A DNA stretch of 64,000 bases. Source: Ciona savignyi (Eukaryota > Chordata > Ascidiacea > Phlebobranchia > Cionidae). The notes beneath the pieces were generated by a model. That model searched no databases and had not been told where the DNA came from. It saw only the letters and a program-made list of their open reading frames with translations. The stretch spans positions 65,107 to 129,106 of the forward strand of contig CH003088.1 in the NCBI GenBank assembly GCA_000149265.1, written 5' to 3'. Shown here piece after piece: positions 1 through 12,800 of the stretch (within the stretch, counting starts at the first letter, position 1; each line of letters opens with the position of its first letter). The position numbers were made by a program, and so were the translations under genes.

Positions 1-854
1 CAGAGATGGATAAAGTAATACCAGGATATGGTTTCTTGATTTCTACTTTAATGCAAACTATACTGGGAAAGGTAACCACACTACGTCTATACATGTTTGG
101 TATCGAAACATACAAAGCAGAGTATTTCGCTATAGCTATTTAAACAGTATACGACGTATTTGTATAGTTTACATGTAAACTTATTGCGTCTGCGCCGCTT
201 AGCAACGTGCATAAAGAGCTATTATGAATATTCGAGTACACCAACACATGCACATACTAATTAATCAGTAATAGTATACTGCCGTAAACAGCAATCGTGG
301 ACTTTTAACGTCAATTTTATAATTCGCCACCTTTGTGTTTAGAAAAAATCGGGCACGTTTCAATCCTTCAAAGACGAGATAACTAAATATGGCTGTTTGA
401 AATGTGCTATTTTCAAAATAATACCCTGTAATTAAGATATTGAATACTATTCATGTAATGATCCGGCCCACCAAGAACTTCAGTTTCCCTCTTTTGGCCA
501 GCCGACTATAGAGAAGTGGCCCATCCCTGATATATAGACTAAGCTCTACCGGTCTTTTGCGGCCGCCGCGTTCCGCACAAATGTCCACACAAATAAAGTG
601 CAACAGATTTATTAGGTTTAATGATATGGAAATTGTAACAATTAGTAAATAACAATTTACGTGCATATGGAACATAATCGCTGGAGGTGAAATAAGTGCA
701 ATATAAACAAAATGCTAGAGGTTCATAGAAAACCAGTAGATAATCATGTAGAAAAACATTACACTTTTTCACATTAAATTTAGAGAAATTAACTGGTCCA
801 GTTATAAATAAAATCTACACAAAGAGTCTTGATATTTCAGTGAATATTGTTCCT
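1..854. other. 3' flank of the minus-strand DD3-3-like gene
   Basis: I see no gene here. The stretch lies beyond the stop codon of the minus-strand DD3-3-like gene. On the minus strand an AATAAA (plus-strand TTTATT at 608-613) is a candidate polyadenylation signal about 245 nt past the stop. The only repeat recognised is a hAT-type MITE fragment at about 422-531. Short open frames at 451-772 are by-products of this repeat and AT-rich sequence. Confidence 0.5.
422..531 (-). mobile_element. hAT-type MITE fragment
   Basis: This matches the internal and one terminal part of the MITE seen complete at 10334-10496 and 59001-59173. It shares TATTGAATACTATTCATG, then a 'ccggcccaccaagaact' stretch, and ends in the variant terminus 'gcccatccctg'. 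The other end is missing, so it is a truncated copy. Confidence 0.6.
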
Positions 855-3800
855 TTAAATTTTCCCTCCATAACCGCTAAGAGTGAGTCGGTTCTTACGA
901 ATCAGCACAGCAATAAGGATGATCAGTATGACACCGATTATAAGACCCAACACAAGACCTGTGGTGAGATAAGCAACAGGTTAATTGGACAAAAATATAA
1001 ATATTGCTAATAATTTTACTTTCGAATTCATAATGGGCTTGTCCCTATAAGACAGTTTTTATACGATATATTATATGTATATGAATGTATTGGTCGCGTT
1101 CACAATTATACAGGCAATGGCCATACAGGCAATGAACATCAATATACCTTTTACCGAAATAAGGTTCGAATCCATAATGGGCTCATCCCTAAGACCGTTT
1201 TGTATACAATTGGTATATGTATCGGTCGAGTTAACCATTCGGCCACAGGAGCAATAAAAATCACTCTTCGGGCTAAGATTCGAACCCATAATGAACCTAT
1301 TACTAAAATTGCTTTTTATTTGTATAGAATGAATATATGTATCGGTCGCGTGAACTATTCCTCCACACGACCGTACAAACATTATTTTACTTACCAGCCA
1401 TCGGCCCTGCCGCCACGCTCTTTGCCGCCACAAAGTGGCCACCGGACGCAGTTTGAAATGAGACCATCCCCGTTCCACTTTTACTCGATTCCAGTTGAAC
1501 CCATGTTGAAGTGCCGTCGGTAGAACGGTACACTGTGACGTCATATAGAGGCCCTACGTTTTCGTTGACCTTCATGGAGACCTTCATTTGCATACCGTTT
1601 GGCGTGAGCTGTCCCTGTTAATGGCAATATAACACTGTTAAAGATAGCACTCTGTATGACATACCATTATAGTAGGTTATTACAGAGACTGGTGTATAAA
1701 GAGACTTGACACTTTGCATTAATTCTAAACCGTGGAAAAAATTAGATATGCTAATCGTGTTTATTCACGTAGGAAAACACAAAAACAGTGAAAACACTTA
1801 AATCAGAACACAACAAGCTTACAACCGGGTAATAATGAAGGTATTACAGTATGTTATACGGTAGAAACGGGGATTTTATTTATGTTCCGCCCATAAATCC
1901 ACTGGGTTTTAGTAACGTTCACTTAGTACCATATCCAAGTAGATATTTGACTCGACTAATTACAGGGTTTGATCCCCAGCCATTTGGCTGACAGTTCGAC
2001 CCACTGGTTAAGTCAACCGACCGAACAAGTCTGGCTATAGCGAGTAGTTTGGATAAGGATACAACATACAGTCAATTAAGTAAAAAAGGGCCATATACAA
2101 AACTAATGTCGCCTGAATCAAAAAACTTACATTTGGCGTTAGATGCATTACGTCTGAGATCAAATCGCTGTGTGGAGGGTTGGTCTTGATAGTGTACTCC
2201 GTGCTCTTCAGTTCCCATACCTCCATGTATACTGGCGCTGTGAGCGCTCCTGGGGGAACCACCACTGACGTAGGCGACGACGACCTTTGGAGCAGATTGC
2301 TTAGTTAGCTGGGTTTGGTGCGCATGTGCGAAACATTGATGCGCATGCGCGGAATATTGGTGCGCATGTACGGAACATTGGTGCGCATGCGCGGAATATT
2401 GGTGCGCATGTACGGAACATTGGTGCGCATGCGCGGAATATTGGTGCGCATGTACGGAACATTGGTGCGCATGCGCGGAATATTGATGCGCATGCGCGGA
2501 ACATTGGTGCGCATGCGCGGAACATTTATGCCCATGCGCGGAATATTGGTGCGCATGCGCGGAACATTAATGCGCATGCGCGAAATATTGATGCGCATGC
2601 GTGGAACATTAATGCGCATGTGCGGAACATTTAAATAATTTTAATATTTCCACAAAAGCATTGCGTTTGAACTTTTTATCTGACTAAGTTTCGAACAAGT
2701 AATAAACTTTAAATAGTTTTTTTATATGCAAGAGTAAATTCTTACTCGCGCGGATTTTTAGCTCTGGTATCTCACCCGGTCATAGTAATAGCTCCTCCTT
2801 GGCTGTCAATCGTATCACTGGCCAGCAGTGAGTCGGACACAATCAGCTTTCCTTTCTGACTCCGGTTTGAGAAGTTGTTGTTCCGTGTGCACATGTAGTG
2901 ATAGGTACCGGTGCTGGTTATCTTGCGCGGCCCCAGGTCGAAGTAAGTCCCGGCATCGTCCAGTTCGTCCATGTCTCCGCCGAACTGCTTAGCTGTGATG
3001 AATAATGCTGGTATTGCAAATCGTTCCGCTTCTAATGTATTTTGTGGGTGGCGGTGCGGCTTTATAGGATATTCATGTTTATCTCCTATATTTCTATCCT
3101 AATGCGTATTGTGCAAAAAATAAAAACAAATATAACAGTCAACAACACACGAGTTAAATAACTTAAATTTTCCTTTAAAATGAAACAAATATAAAGGTAA
3201 AGCCCCTGTCTGTCTATTTCTATATAAAAGGCAAGTTCTTTTATATCAGCTTATTGCGTTTAGCAAGTTAGTATTTAAACGACAAAGATATTAAACAAAG
3301 GATTTGTCTAATAAAATAAAACCCACACTTACAGCTAAGTGTAGCTAGAGATTTTAAATCCTCAATTGGCAATCCACCTATAGATGCCGTGTTTAAGTGC
3401 TCTGCCATAGTCGAACCAAGCTGACCCCATACACCGACTTTCGATGACGGGTTTCCTTCTGTGTAAACCTGCAAAACCACAGTGGTGACAAGGTGGATTG
3501 TGAGTCGTCAATTATTGTTGTCAAAAAATCAGCTGATCGAAAGAAAAACCCACAGAAACGGACATCGCTATATTTGGCTGCCATCAGGTGACGTTGTGTT
3601 ATGTTTACAGGAGTGAAACTGGAACCCATGCAAGAGATTGTACGGTCGTGTGGCCGAATAGTTAACGCGACGGATACATATACCGACTTCTATACAAAAA
3701 AAACGGTCCTTGTGAATAGCTCATCATGGGTTCGAAACTTGGCTCAGAAAAAAAAAAAAAAAAACCATGCAAGTGATATTAAATCGACACCAAGCCAGTG

Positions 3801-6800
3801 AACAACAGAGCGATCGGAATACTTTTTAGCTGGTTATATTTCGGTCAAACGGCGGGCTCGTTCCTAAGACGTTTTTTATACTGTAGTTGGTATATGTATC
3901 GGTCGCGTTAACCATTCGGTCACACGACCGTACTAGCTGGGGTAGCGTATACAAAGTCTCATCCGTTTTTTTGTACGAATTCTGTTTTGAACGGTCGTGC
4001 GGTCGAATGGTTAACGCAACCAATTCATATATCGACTATGTCGAAACTGTCTTAGGATCGAGCCCACGATTTGGCCCAAACTTAACCTGGTAAAAAAAGG
4101 ATTTCTATTTGGAATATGACTTCCGATCGCTTTGCTGTCTACTCGCTTGTTTTAATGTAATGTCGCTTGTAATATGAACTTACTGGTCTGTAAATAGTTG
4201 CTTAAGTAACAAAATACCAACCATAAACAACATACAGTCGCTGTTTGTGACGTCATAACGTAAACTATTCGTCCATAATTCAATTAAAAATTACTCACCG
4301 GTGATTTAAGCATGACCATGTTGCTTCTGTCAGTTCCTTGTCGGCCTTGCCCATCATTATTGTTCGGGTTGCTATCGGAACCGGTCCATTGCATATGCAC
4401 ATAGCTGCCAGAGGTCAATTGAAGAGTGTTTGGCACAAAGTCGTATTCCACCCCTGGGTATACCTTGGGAGAAAACGATATTTTATTTGAATTTTAGTTC
4501 AAATAACTCGAATGGTTCGGGCATCGAACCCAGCTACTAGTCGGTTGTGTGCTTGGGTAAGGTACTAAGCGAATGTTGCTAAAACCCAGTGGATTAATGA
4601 GCAGAACATACTTCAAAGCCACTTTACTGCCCTATAACATACTGTAATACCTTCAGTAACCCGATTGTGGGCTTGTGGTGTTTTGATTAAAGAACTTTAA
4701 CTGTTTCTATGTTTTCCTTCGAAAATACGCTATACACTGTATCATTTTTGTACTTTTTACGGTTAAGTAACTGTTTCTATGTTTTAACTCTAAGGTATTA
4801 TGGTATCTGTCCGGCCGGTTAGCTCATTCGGTAAGAGCGTCAACGGCCTGCAGGCAGCTAAAGCGTTGTGAAATCGAAACTAGCCACTGGCTAGTTAGTT
4901 GTGGTTTCGGACAATGTACTAGGACATCTCCAGAACCGTGTAAATGTTGGGTTTAAACAAAACAGTAGAAACGTTTTAAGCCTTTACAATAACTGTAATA
5001 GCGTCGGTAACCTGATGGTTGGCGATTTTTTGACGAACGCGCGTGTGGTAATGTAACAGTGTTATACAGTAACGCCCATTGCAATTTCCCATTCACGGGA
5101 ATAAAACACGATTATCGTATATGTCTATACATTTCAATAGTAACCTTTATACAATACTGCTATATACGGTCAAAACGCGTTACGATTCTCACCTGCACGA
5201 TATTCCCTCGCTTCCCGCGCACGTTTAAATTCTCTATCACAGCGTCGGTTGGGATAGTAGGAGGTCTAGGTCGAATGGCGAAAGTGTGACTTCGATCTTG
5301 GAAAGTGCGTCCATACTGCTGAGTAGCGAGCGCGAGACGTAGCTTCAACTTATTCAGACCGAAAATATCGACCACAGGATCGGCTTTGAACTCATAACCT
5401 CGGACGTCACCTTCCGGCTGTGTCAAACCTGGATGAAACGACAAGTTTAGTATGCTCGTTTGGACGGAAGGGTTAACGCGACCAATAAATATCTACTTGT
5501 TTTCGTTACCAAGCTTAGTTTTTAACTCATATTGTTTTTTGTTTTTTAGTATATACTTTGGTATATGTATCGGTCAGGTTAACCATTCGGCCACACGACC
5601 GTGTTATTAAATATATACTTGTCCGACCGGTTAGTCTGATGGTATAGTGCGTTGCCTTTCAGCGAAAGGGTTGCAGGTACGAAACTGGTCGCTAGTTGGT
5701 CGGTTTTGTCCTTGGGCAAGACACTCAACGGACACTGCCCGAACCTAGTGAAATGATGGATTCTACTAAATTAAAGGAATGTGTTTATCAAACGCAACAC
5801 ACTTCAATAGCTACGGTAACCTGACGGTGCACGCGAGGTGATCTAACGATTACCCGTATATTAACCCCCATGGTTTTCCCACTCACGGGGATAAATATAA
5901 ATATTCTATCCTGTGCCAACTATGCAAATTTTCTTTGAGGCTATATCATGGATTCGCACCTTTGGATGATAAAAAAAGTATTGAATAAATAAAAGCACAT
6001 TTATTATTAGCGATTCACAGGCCCAACTTTCTTTTGAAATGAGAGTTTAAACGTAAAATGTAGATGACAAAAACATTTTAAAATATTACTCACCTACAAT
6101 TACGGCACACAAAAATAGCAGGATAGCTCAAAACGGGCAACACTATAAGGAGGGAAAGAGAAAAGGTGGGAAGAAGGAAACTGCTCACTAAAACTATGGA
6201 AACTAATTCAAACCCTGTTCTAACCCTAACTCCAACCCCAACTTTAAAACTAGTTACAGTGCCATAATCTTTATTTTAGTCTGCAGTTTCCCTCCTACCC
6301 TCTTTCCCTCCTTTTAGTTTTCCCGCGCAAAACAGATTGATTTGCATTTTTTTTAAACAAAGTATGTTTTAATACAAGTTGCGCCCACCTTGTCTTGTCC
6401 AAACGTCGGGCCCGACTTCACGCCTTCTTCTGTGGTTGTGGGCACTGGTCGTGTTGTCTCTGTCGTAATCACCGGTCGATATGTTGTACCTGATAGGAAT
6501 AGTAGGTTGGTAATCAACAATACTTTTTAATTTCTAATACTTTTTTCGAGCTCAGTTCGAACCCATTAAGGTTTCGTCACTAAAATTAAGGTTTCGTCAC
6601 TAAAATACCGTTTTTGTTTAGTAGTCTGCATATGTGTCGGTCGCTTTAACCAATCGGCCACACGACCATAAAATAATCGACAATACGTGCAAGCAGGTTG
6701 TGATGTGAGCTCGTAAAAGCCTGTTTTGGAATTAATGCAATTGTTGCAAAGTTTTTCTTTCCTAAAAATATCTGCTTTTTAGTTTTAGCAGCCGTGTCTG

Positions 6801-9800
6801 TTATATTTAACGGCTATACTGTTCGTTGATGACGCTAACCACTTCGTTTTGCCGTATTTCCCTATTACTGCTCTATAAAAATGAATAATCTGAAACCAAA
6901 CCCAAACCCAATGGCTTAAGATTACATATTCTATATAAAGATTCACACATTTTCGCGTAAATTGCACAAGACCACACCTGCAGTTTTCGGGTATTTTCAC
7001 TATAATAATTGTAAGTTTTTTTATTACCAAGCCAAGTATTACGAACCCATGATAGGGTTGTCGCCAAGACCATTTTTAGATGGAAGTCGGTAAATGCATT
7101 TGGTGTTGCTCGTAACAGTGGACGTAGGCTAACCCATGTCGCTTACTAGAAACAACCGCCATTGCATAGAATAAACATACATGCAATTAAACGTGACTTC
7201 AGAACGCTTATTTGCCTATACTTAGGCAATTACGTATAGTTAAACACGACGCAATGTAGCAAGAAACAAACAAACACAACATTGGTGAAACACGAAGGCA
7301 CGTTATTTTGGGAGGGCTAAATGCGTTTACCACCACCAGACTAATTACCTCATTCTCAGGACGCATTTTTCGTTGACGTCATTTGGAATGGTCCAGTTAT
7401 AGTTGAACGTTTGCCCTCCGACTGTGTTTCCGAGGTGGTTGTCACGTGACCACATGTTTCTGCCGCACGATGGCGCTGCGATCCCGTGAGCAGGCGATCG
7501 TCTCCATGTCGCGTTGTACTGTGGAGGGAGGCGGTGTGAGATTGGTGGTGGGGGGAACACTAAAATGAGGAAGGGGGAAAAGAGGGAAGGAGGGAAGAAG
7601 GGAAGGAGGGAAGGAGGGAAGGCGGGAAGGAGGGAAGGTGGGAAGGAGGGAAGGCGGGAAGGAGGGAAGGAGGGAAGGAGGGAAGGCGGGAAGGAGGGAA
7701 GGAGGGAAGGAGGGAAGGAGGGAAGGAGGGAAGGAGGGAAGGAGGGAAGGAGGGAAGGAGGGAAGGAGGGAAGGAGGGAAGGCGGGAAGGAGGGAAGGAG
7801 GGAAGGAGGGAAGGAGGGAAGGAGGGAAGGAGGGAAGGCGGGAAGGAGGGAAGGAGGGAAGGAGGGAAGGAGGGAAGGAGGGAAGGAGGGAAGGCGGGAA
7901 GGAGGGAAGGAGGGAAGGAGGGAAGGAGGGAAGGAGGAAAAGAGGGAAGGAGGGAAAGAGGGAAAGAGGGAAAGAGGGAAAGAGGGAAAGAGGGAAATTG
8001 CACACTAAAACTGTGGAAACTAACTCCAACCCTGCCCTGAATACTAATATAAACCCCAGAACTAACCATAACACCAACCCCATGGTTAAAACTAACTCTA
8101 ATACTTTAATCTTTATTTTAGTGTGGAGTTTCCCTCCTTCCCTCTTTTTAGTTTTCCCCGGCAATGGAAGTGAGTTCAAGAGCAAACAATGATTGATATA
8201 TTCATGGAATACTTAAAACTGCCATAAAGCAACACATTTTTCTTAGGATTATAAAACGTTTGCAATTGATAAGTTACCTGAACATTTCCAACGGTGTAGG
8301 TGAACGTCTCGCAAGCTTCCTTCGTGATCGGAATCAAGTTGTTGCCGGAGTTGCTAGTCGACCTCTGTCGTGGAACAGGATAGGATATTCATGTTTATCA
8401 CCGTAAATGGAAAGACACGGGGGTTAACACACGGGCAATCGTCAGATCATCTCGCGCCCACCGTCAGGTTACCGGAGCTATTACAGTGTGTTGTGTGTGA
8501 TTTTCACGTTGCTTCAATTAAATAGAACGCATAAATCCGCTGTGTTCAGGCAATGCCCGTTAAGTGCCTTGCCTAAGGACACAACTCACTCGCTAGCGAC
8601 CAGTTTTGAACCTGCAACCCTTCGCACTTAACCACTAGACTAATCTGTCGAGGAATAAACTAGTATTTTTTTAAAGCAATTTAGTTTGTGGTTTGAACCC
8701 ATTTGAATTTTTATCACGTTTGTTAGTGAATAATATATTTTGTCGTATAACTTGGACTTACCATGTACAGGTATGAACTGCTGACGTCACAATACCATCT
8801 GTCCTTCACATTGTGACTCTCGGTGGTATACATTGGGCACCTGCTGACGTCATTCGTCAGAACAGCTATATCCTGTGGAACGATGTTAGGTATATTAAAT
8901 TGGAGATAAATACAATGTGACAGCGGATATTGCTGTGTTAGAACCATGACAAAAAAGGAAAACAACCTGAAACTGACTGATATAACTTCCTAAGACGATT
9001 GTTAAGACGCCACTGTGTTGAACCATGACAAAAAAACAACCTGAAACCGCTTTATAGAACGGGCCAAGACGAGTGTTTTTTATACCTGACATTCAAAACC
9101 GGTGAAAAACATTTAAAGGTATACATTATCTCATCGAACTCTTAATAGAAACTGTCGGCAATGGACGATTATCACACAAAGTTATACTAAACAGCGGCAG
9201 TCATTATTATTTTTTTTATTTTATTTTTTGACTGGGTTAAGTTTGGACCCAATAATGGGCTGGTTACAAAAACCTTTTTATATAGGAGACGGTATATGTA
9301 TTGGTCCCCAGTTTAAATAAACTAGATTTTACTAAAACAAACAGAATACTAAAAGGAGGGACAGCGGGAAGGCGGGAAACTGTACACTTAAATGAAGATT
9401 ATGACATTAGAGTTAGTTTTAAACATGGGGTTGGAGTTAGAGTTAGTTGTAGGGTTTAGATTAGTGTTTAGGGCAGGGTTAGAATTTATTTCCATAGTTG
9501 TGGTTAGCAGTTTCCCTCTTTCCCGCTTTCCCTTCTTTTAGTGTTGCCCTAAAAAAGCGGAAAGCACACTTCCAACCCACGATGATGCGACACACCATTT
9601 CGAAGCCACGCCTTATTTGGTCATGTGACTGTGTGGTGCTCTGTGACGTCATAATGTAACCTCGCAAAAAGTTATTGTAAACCTCTAGCAAGGTGGGTCG
9701 TGGGTTGTTTTGAATAGAAAATGAAATTTTGCAAATTACGTCACATCTTACTCGAAATTTAACCAATTACGTCACATCTCAGTATATAAATAACTGTGGT

Positions 9801-12800
9801 TTGAACGAGAATCGGAAACGGGTTGACTTTTACTGGCATTATTCATGTGACAGACGTTTATTAAGCGACAGTGATTGTCCTCGAAATATGACGTATGCAT
9901 ACTTAGTCTGTGTCGAAATTGTCATGAATTCTAATCAATAAATTCGCAAATTCAACTTTGTTTATGCAATTCGAGAAGTGGTTGATAAGCCAAATGGTAC
10001 AACACAAAAAGTATGTGTATAATTGCCCAAAACGACGTTACGCACAAAAAAAGGTGCATTTCTGAATAGATTCTATGGGTGACTTTTCGTTTTATTTTCA
10101 AAAATAAAGGGCGGTAACAGCGAATAGAAAGGCTTAATAATGTGGGGGATGTTTGCGTATTTCCGCGTTGGAGTTGATATAAATTCATCATCGTTCTGTC
10201 ATGTACATAACTCACAATGACTAAACTAGGGCATACATAACAATTTTAAAATAACGTTTTGTAAACGTTAACTTAAACTTTTGGTCAGTTCGTGATATTT
10301 TTGAACGTTTTTAAATCGTTCTAAAATCTAAAACAGGGGTGGGCAACTTCTCTCGTGTGCGGGCCAGATGTAGGAAAATGAAGTTCTTGGTGGACCGGAT
10401 TATTACATGAATAGTATTCAATATCTTATTTAAAGGGTATGGTTGGATACAGTCTGTGGACCGGTCAAAATCCGGGCCGTATGTTGCCCATGCCTGATCT
10501 AACAGCGTCTTTAAAATCGTCATAATGGACATCCAATTTAGTCTATTTGAACGGTGGTGTGGCCAAATGGTTTACGCAACCAATACAAATACAAAATTGT
10601 ACAGAAAAAACAGATTTGTAACGTACTCATCATGGACTCGAAACACAGCCCGATAAAAAAAGTTTCATTATATTTATGTTTTCAGTACTGACATGATTAA
10701 TTGCTCGTCTGGATTTCACACTATAAAATAACTAACCCAATACATCTGTTACAATGTTATCTTGATGCGTGATTTTGGTGCGTGCGTTGATTGGTAATTT
10801 TACCTGTCGCCTTTATCTTTATACTTTCTGCTAAAAACCGTTAGACTTTACCGCCCATTTGCTTTTATATATGACCTGTTGTATAGTATGTTTGAAGTAG
10901 TTGTGTTTTTATGCTGCTTACATCAATACAATAATTTTATAAATATCGCTGAGAGCTGCTGACTACAGGTTATCGAGAACCCTGAAAGAAGGGCAATNNN
11001 NNNNNNNNNNNNNNNNNNNNNNNNNNNNNNNNNNNNNNNNNNNNNNNNNNNNNNNNNNNNNNNNNNNNNNNNNNNNNNNNNNNNNNNNNNNNNNNNNAGT
11101 GCCATAGTGCACTCTGCCAGCCCACCCTCAATGAATTGCTTGGCCATAAACAAGGCAGTTGACCCGGTGGAACAGTTGTTATTCACCTGATAAAGTAATT
11201 AGTTCATATGGTAGTGTATCAGATTGGCATATGGTATCACATTGGAAGCCTAAAGATTGTATATGCAAAACCAGCTGACACTAGTCAGTTGTGCTCTTGC
11301 TCAATCCACTTGTTAGATGTTGCAAACTTAGTTGTGGGCTGGTGATGATTATAAAGGTTATACCATCATTTGTTAATACACCAACAGGAATAAATATGAT
11401 CACCGTCATATATGGTGGTTAGTGATATTTTTATATATATTAAATAAATTTGGTATAAGTGTTATTTTGGAAAAAAACTGACAAATGACAATAAAATGAC
11501 AGTTATATAAATCCGTTGGAAAAATGAAGTTAACAATATTTATGACAAAAAGTAAATATGGAAATTGGTACAATATGACTGTGGTTGGATATGTCATTGC
11601 AAATGTCTTAAAACGCGGAAGAGATGAAAGATTCAATCACCTTTATACTAAAAGAACATAAGATAAAAATCGACCTAAAATATATTATTCAGTAATTATT
11701 GACACTGTCTAAATCAACCTAGACTAGTAATTTTACTGGATACTGTAATCCCAACCCAACATTTAGTTCATTCTCCTGCTCTACTAATATTTAAAGATAT
11801 ATTCTACATTTCTGAATTTTCTCACATTATAGACTGGTATCCCGGTCATTCCGAGTTGATAGAGCGCCCGTTGTCCACACGTTGAGTCACCATAGCAGTA
11901 TCCCACCGCCGCTTGCTCCACCTGGTTGTAGGAAATCCCGGCATCCGCGAGAGCTTTCAACCCCGCTTCCTTCGCCATGTCGGGGTAGTCGAAATTCTCT
12001 CGTCTGCCAGGCTTCTCAAACTGAAATAAAAAACATGTCAGGAATTCTGAAAACTTGAATAGTTAAGTCTTTAAAATGAATGTTATGTATAACTCAGTAA
12101 CCCAGCCATAAATGATTGAAGGACATGATTTTTTTACATTTAAAGAATATGTAATTTTTATCCTAGTGGGTGGAAAATCCTTTTTAAATTTATACATTGG
12201 CATTGTTGATTTTTGATGGGGGCATGCAAGATTTCTAAACAAAAATGACATTGGTCATATGATATGACTCATATCTGGAAAGCATGTCATATGCAGTTAC
12301 TAGATAACACATATTCATGATACAAACATTTTAAATTAGTACCGTATAAAAATTTAACATATGATATTCATCTTTATCCCCGTGAATGGGAAAACCAAGA
12401 GGGTTAACACACGGGCAATCGTCAGATCACCTCGCGCCCATCGTCGGGTTACCAGAGCTATTGTAGGGTGTTGTATATGATTCACATGTTCCTTCAATTG
12501 GGTAGAACCCATTAATCCGCTAGATTCAGGCAATGTCTGTAAAGTGCCTTGCCCAAGGACACAACCGACTAGCTAGCGACCGGTTTCGCACCTTCAACCT
12601 TTCGATTTAAAGGCGATGCACTTAACCGTTAGACCATCGGGCCAGGCAAACATACTATACATATGCTACAAAATTACTTTAATGTTGTACGCCTAGGATA
12701 TTGGTTAAAACTGCTATGTTTTCCAAATTGACTAAGCTATACGACCAGACTTTTAAACGATTTTGTTCACTTTTACCTTAGTCATGCCAACACCAATGAC

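Noticed and set aside
2319..2633. CRISPR-like regular repeats
   Set aside because: There are no unique spacers, the units are directly adjacent, and the genome is clearly eukaryotic. The same applies to the 60-, 30- and 22-bp arrays.
2301..2638. Four overlapping open frames ([22 protein letters not shown] types)
   Set aside because: All come from the 21-bp minisatellite. Openness on both strands reflects a period divisible by 3.
5621..5700. Possible tRNA genes at SINE heads
   Set aside because: The heads keep A- and B-box-like segments but no complete cloverleaf or anticodon arm. They are always followed by the SINE body.
7442..8192. Long repetitive open frames on both strands (EGGKEGRR and FPPSLLPS repeats)
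   Set aside because: They are translations of the 8-bp GGGAAGGA array, which has no stops in most frames. No non-repeat coding sequence is attached.
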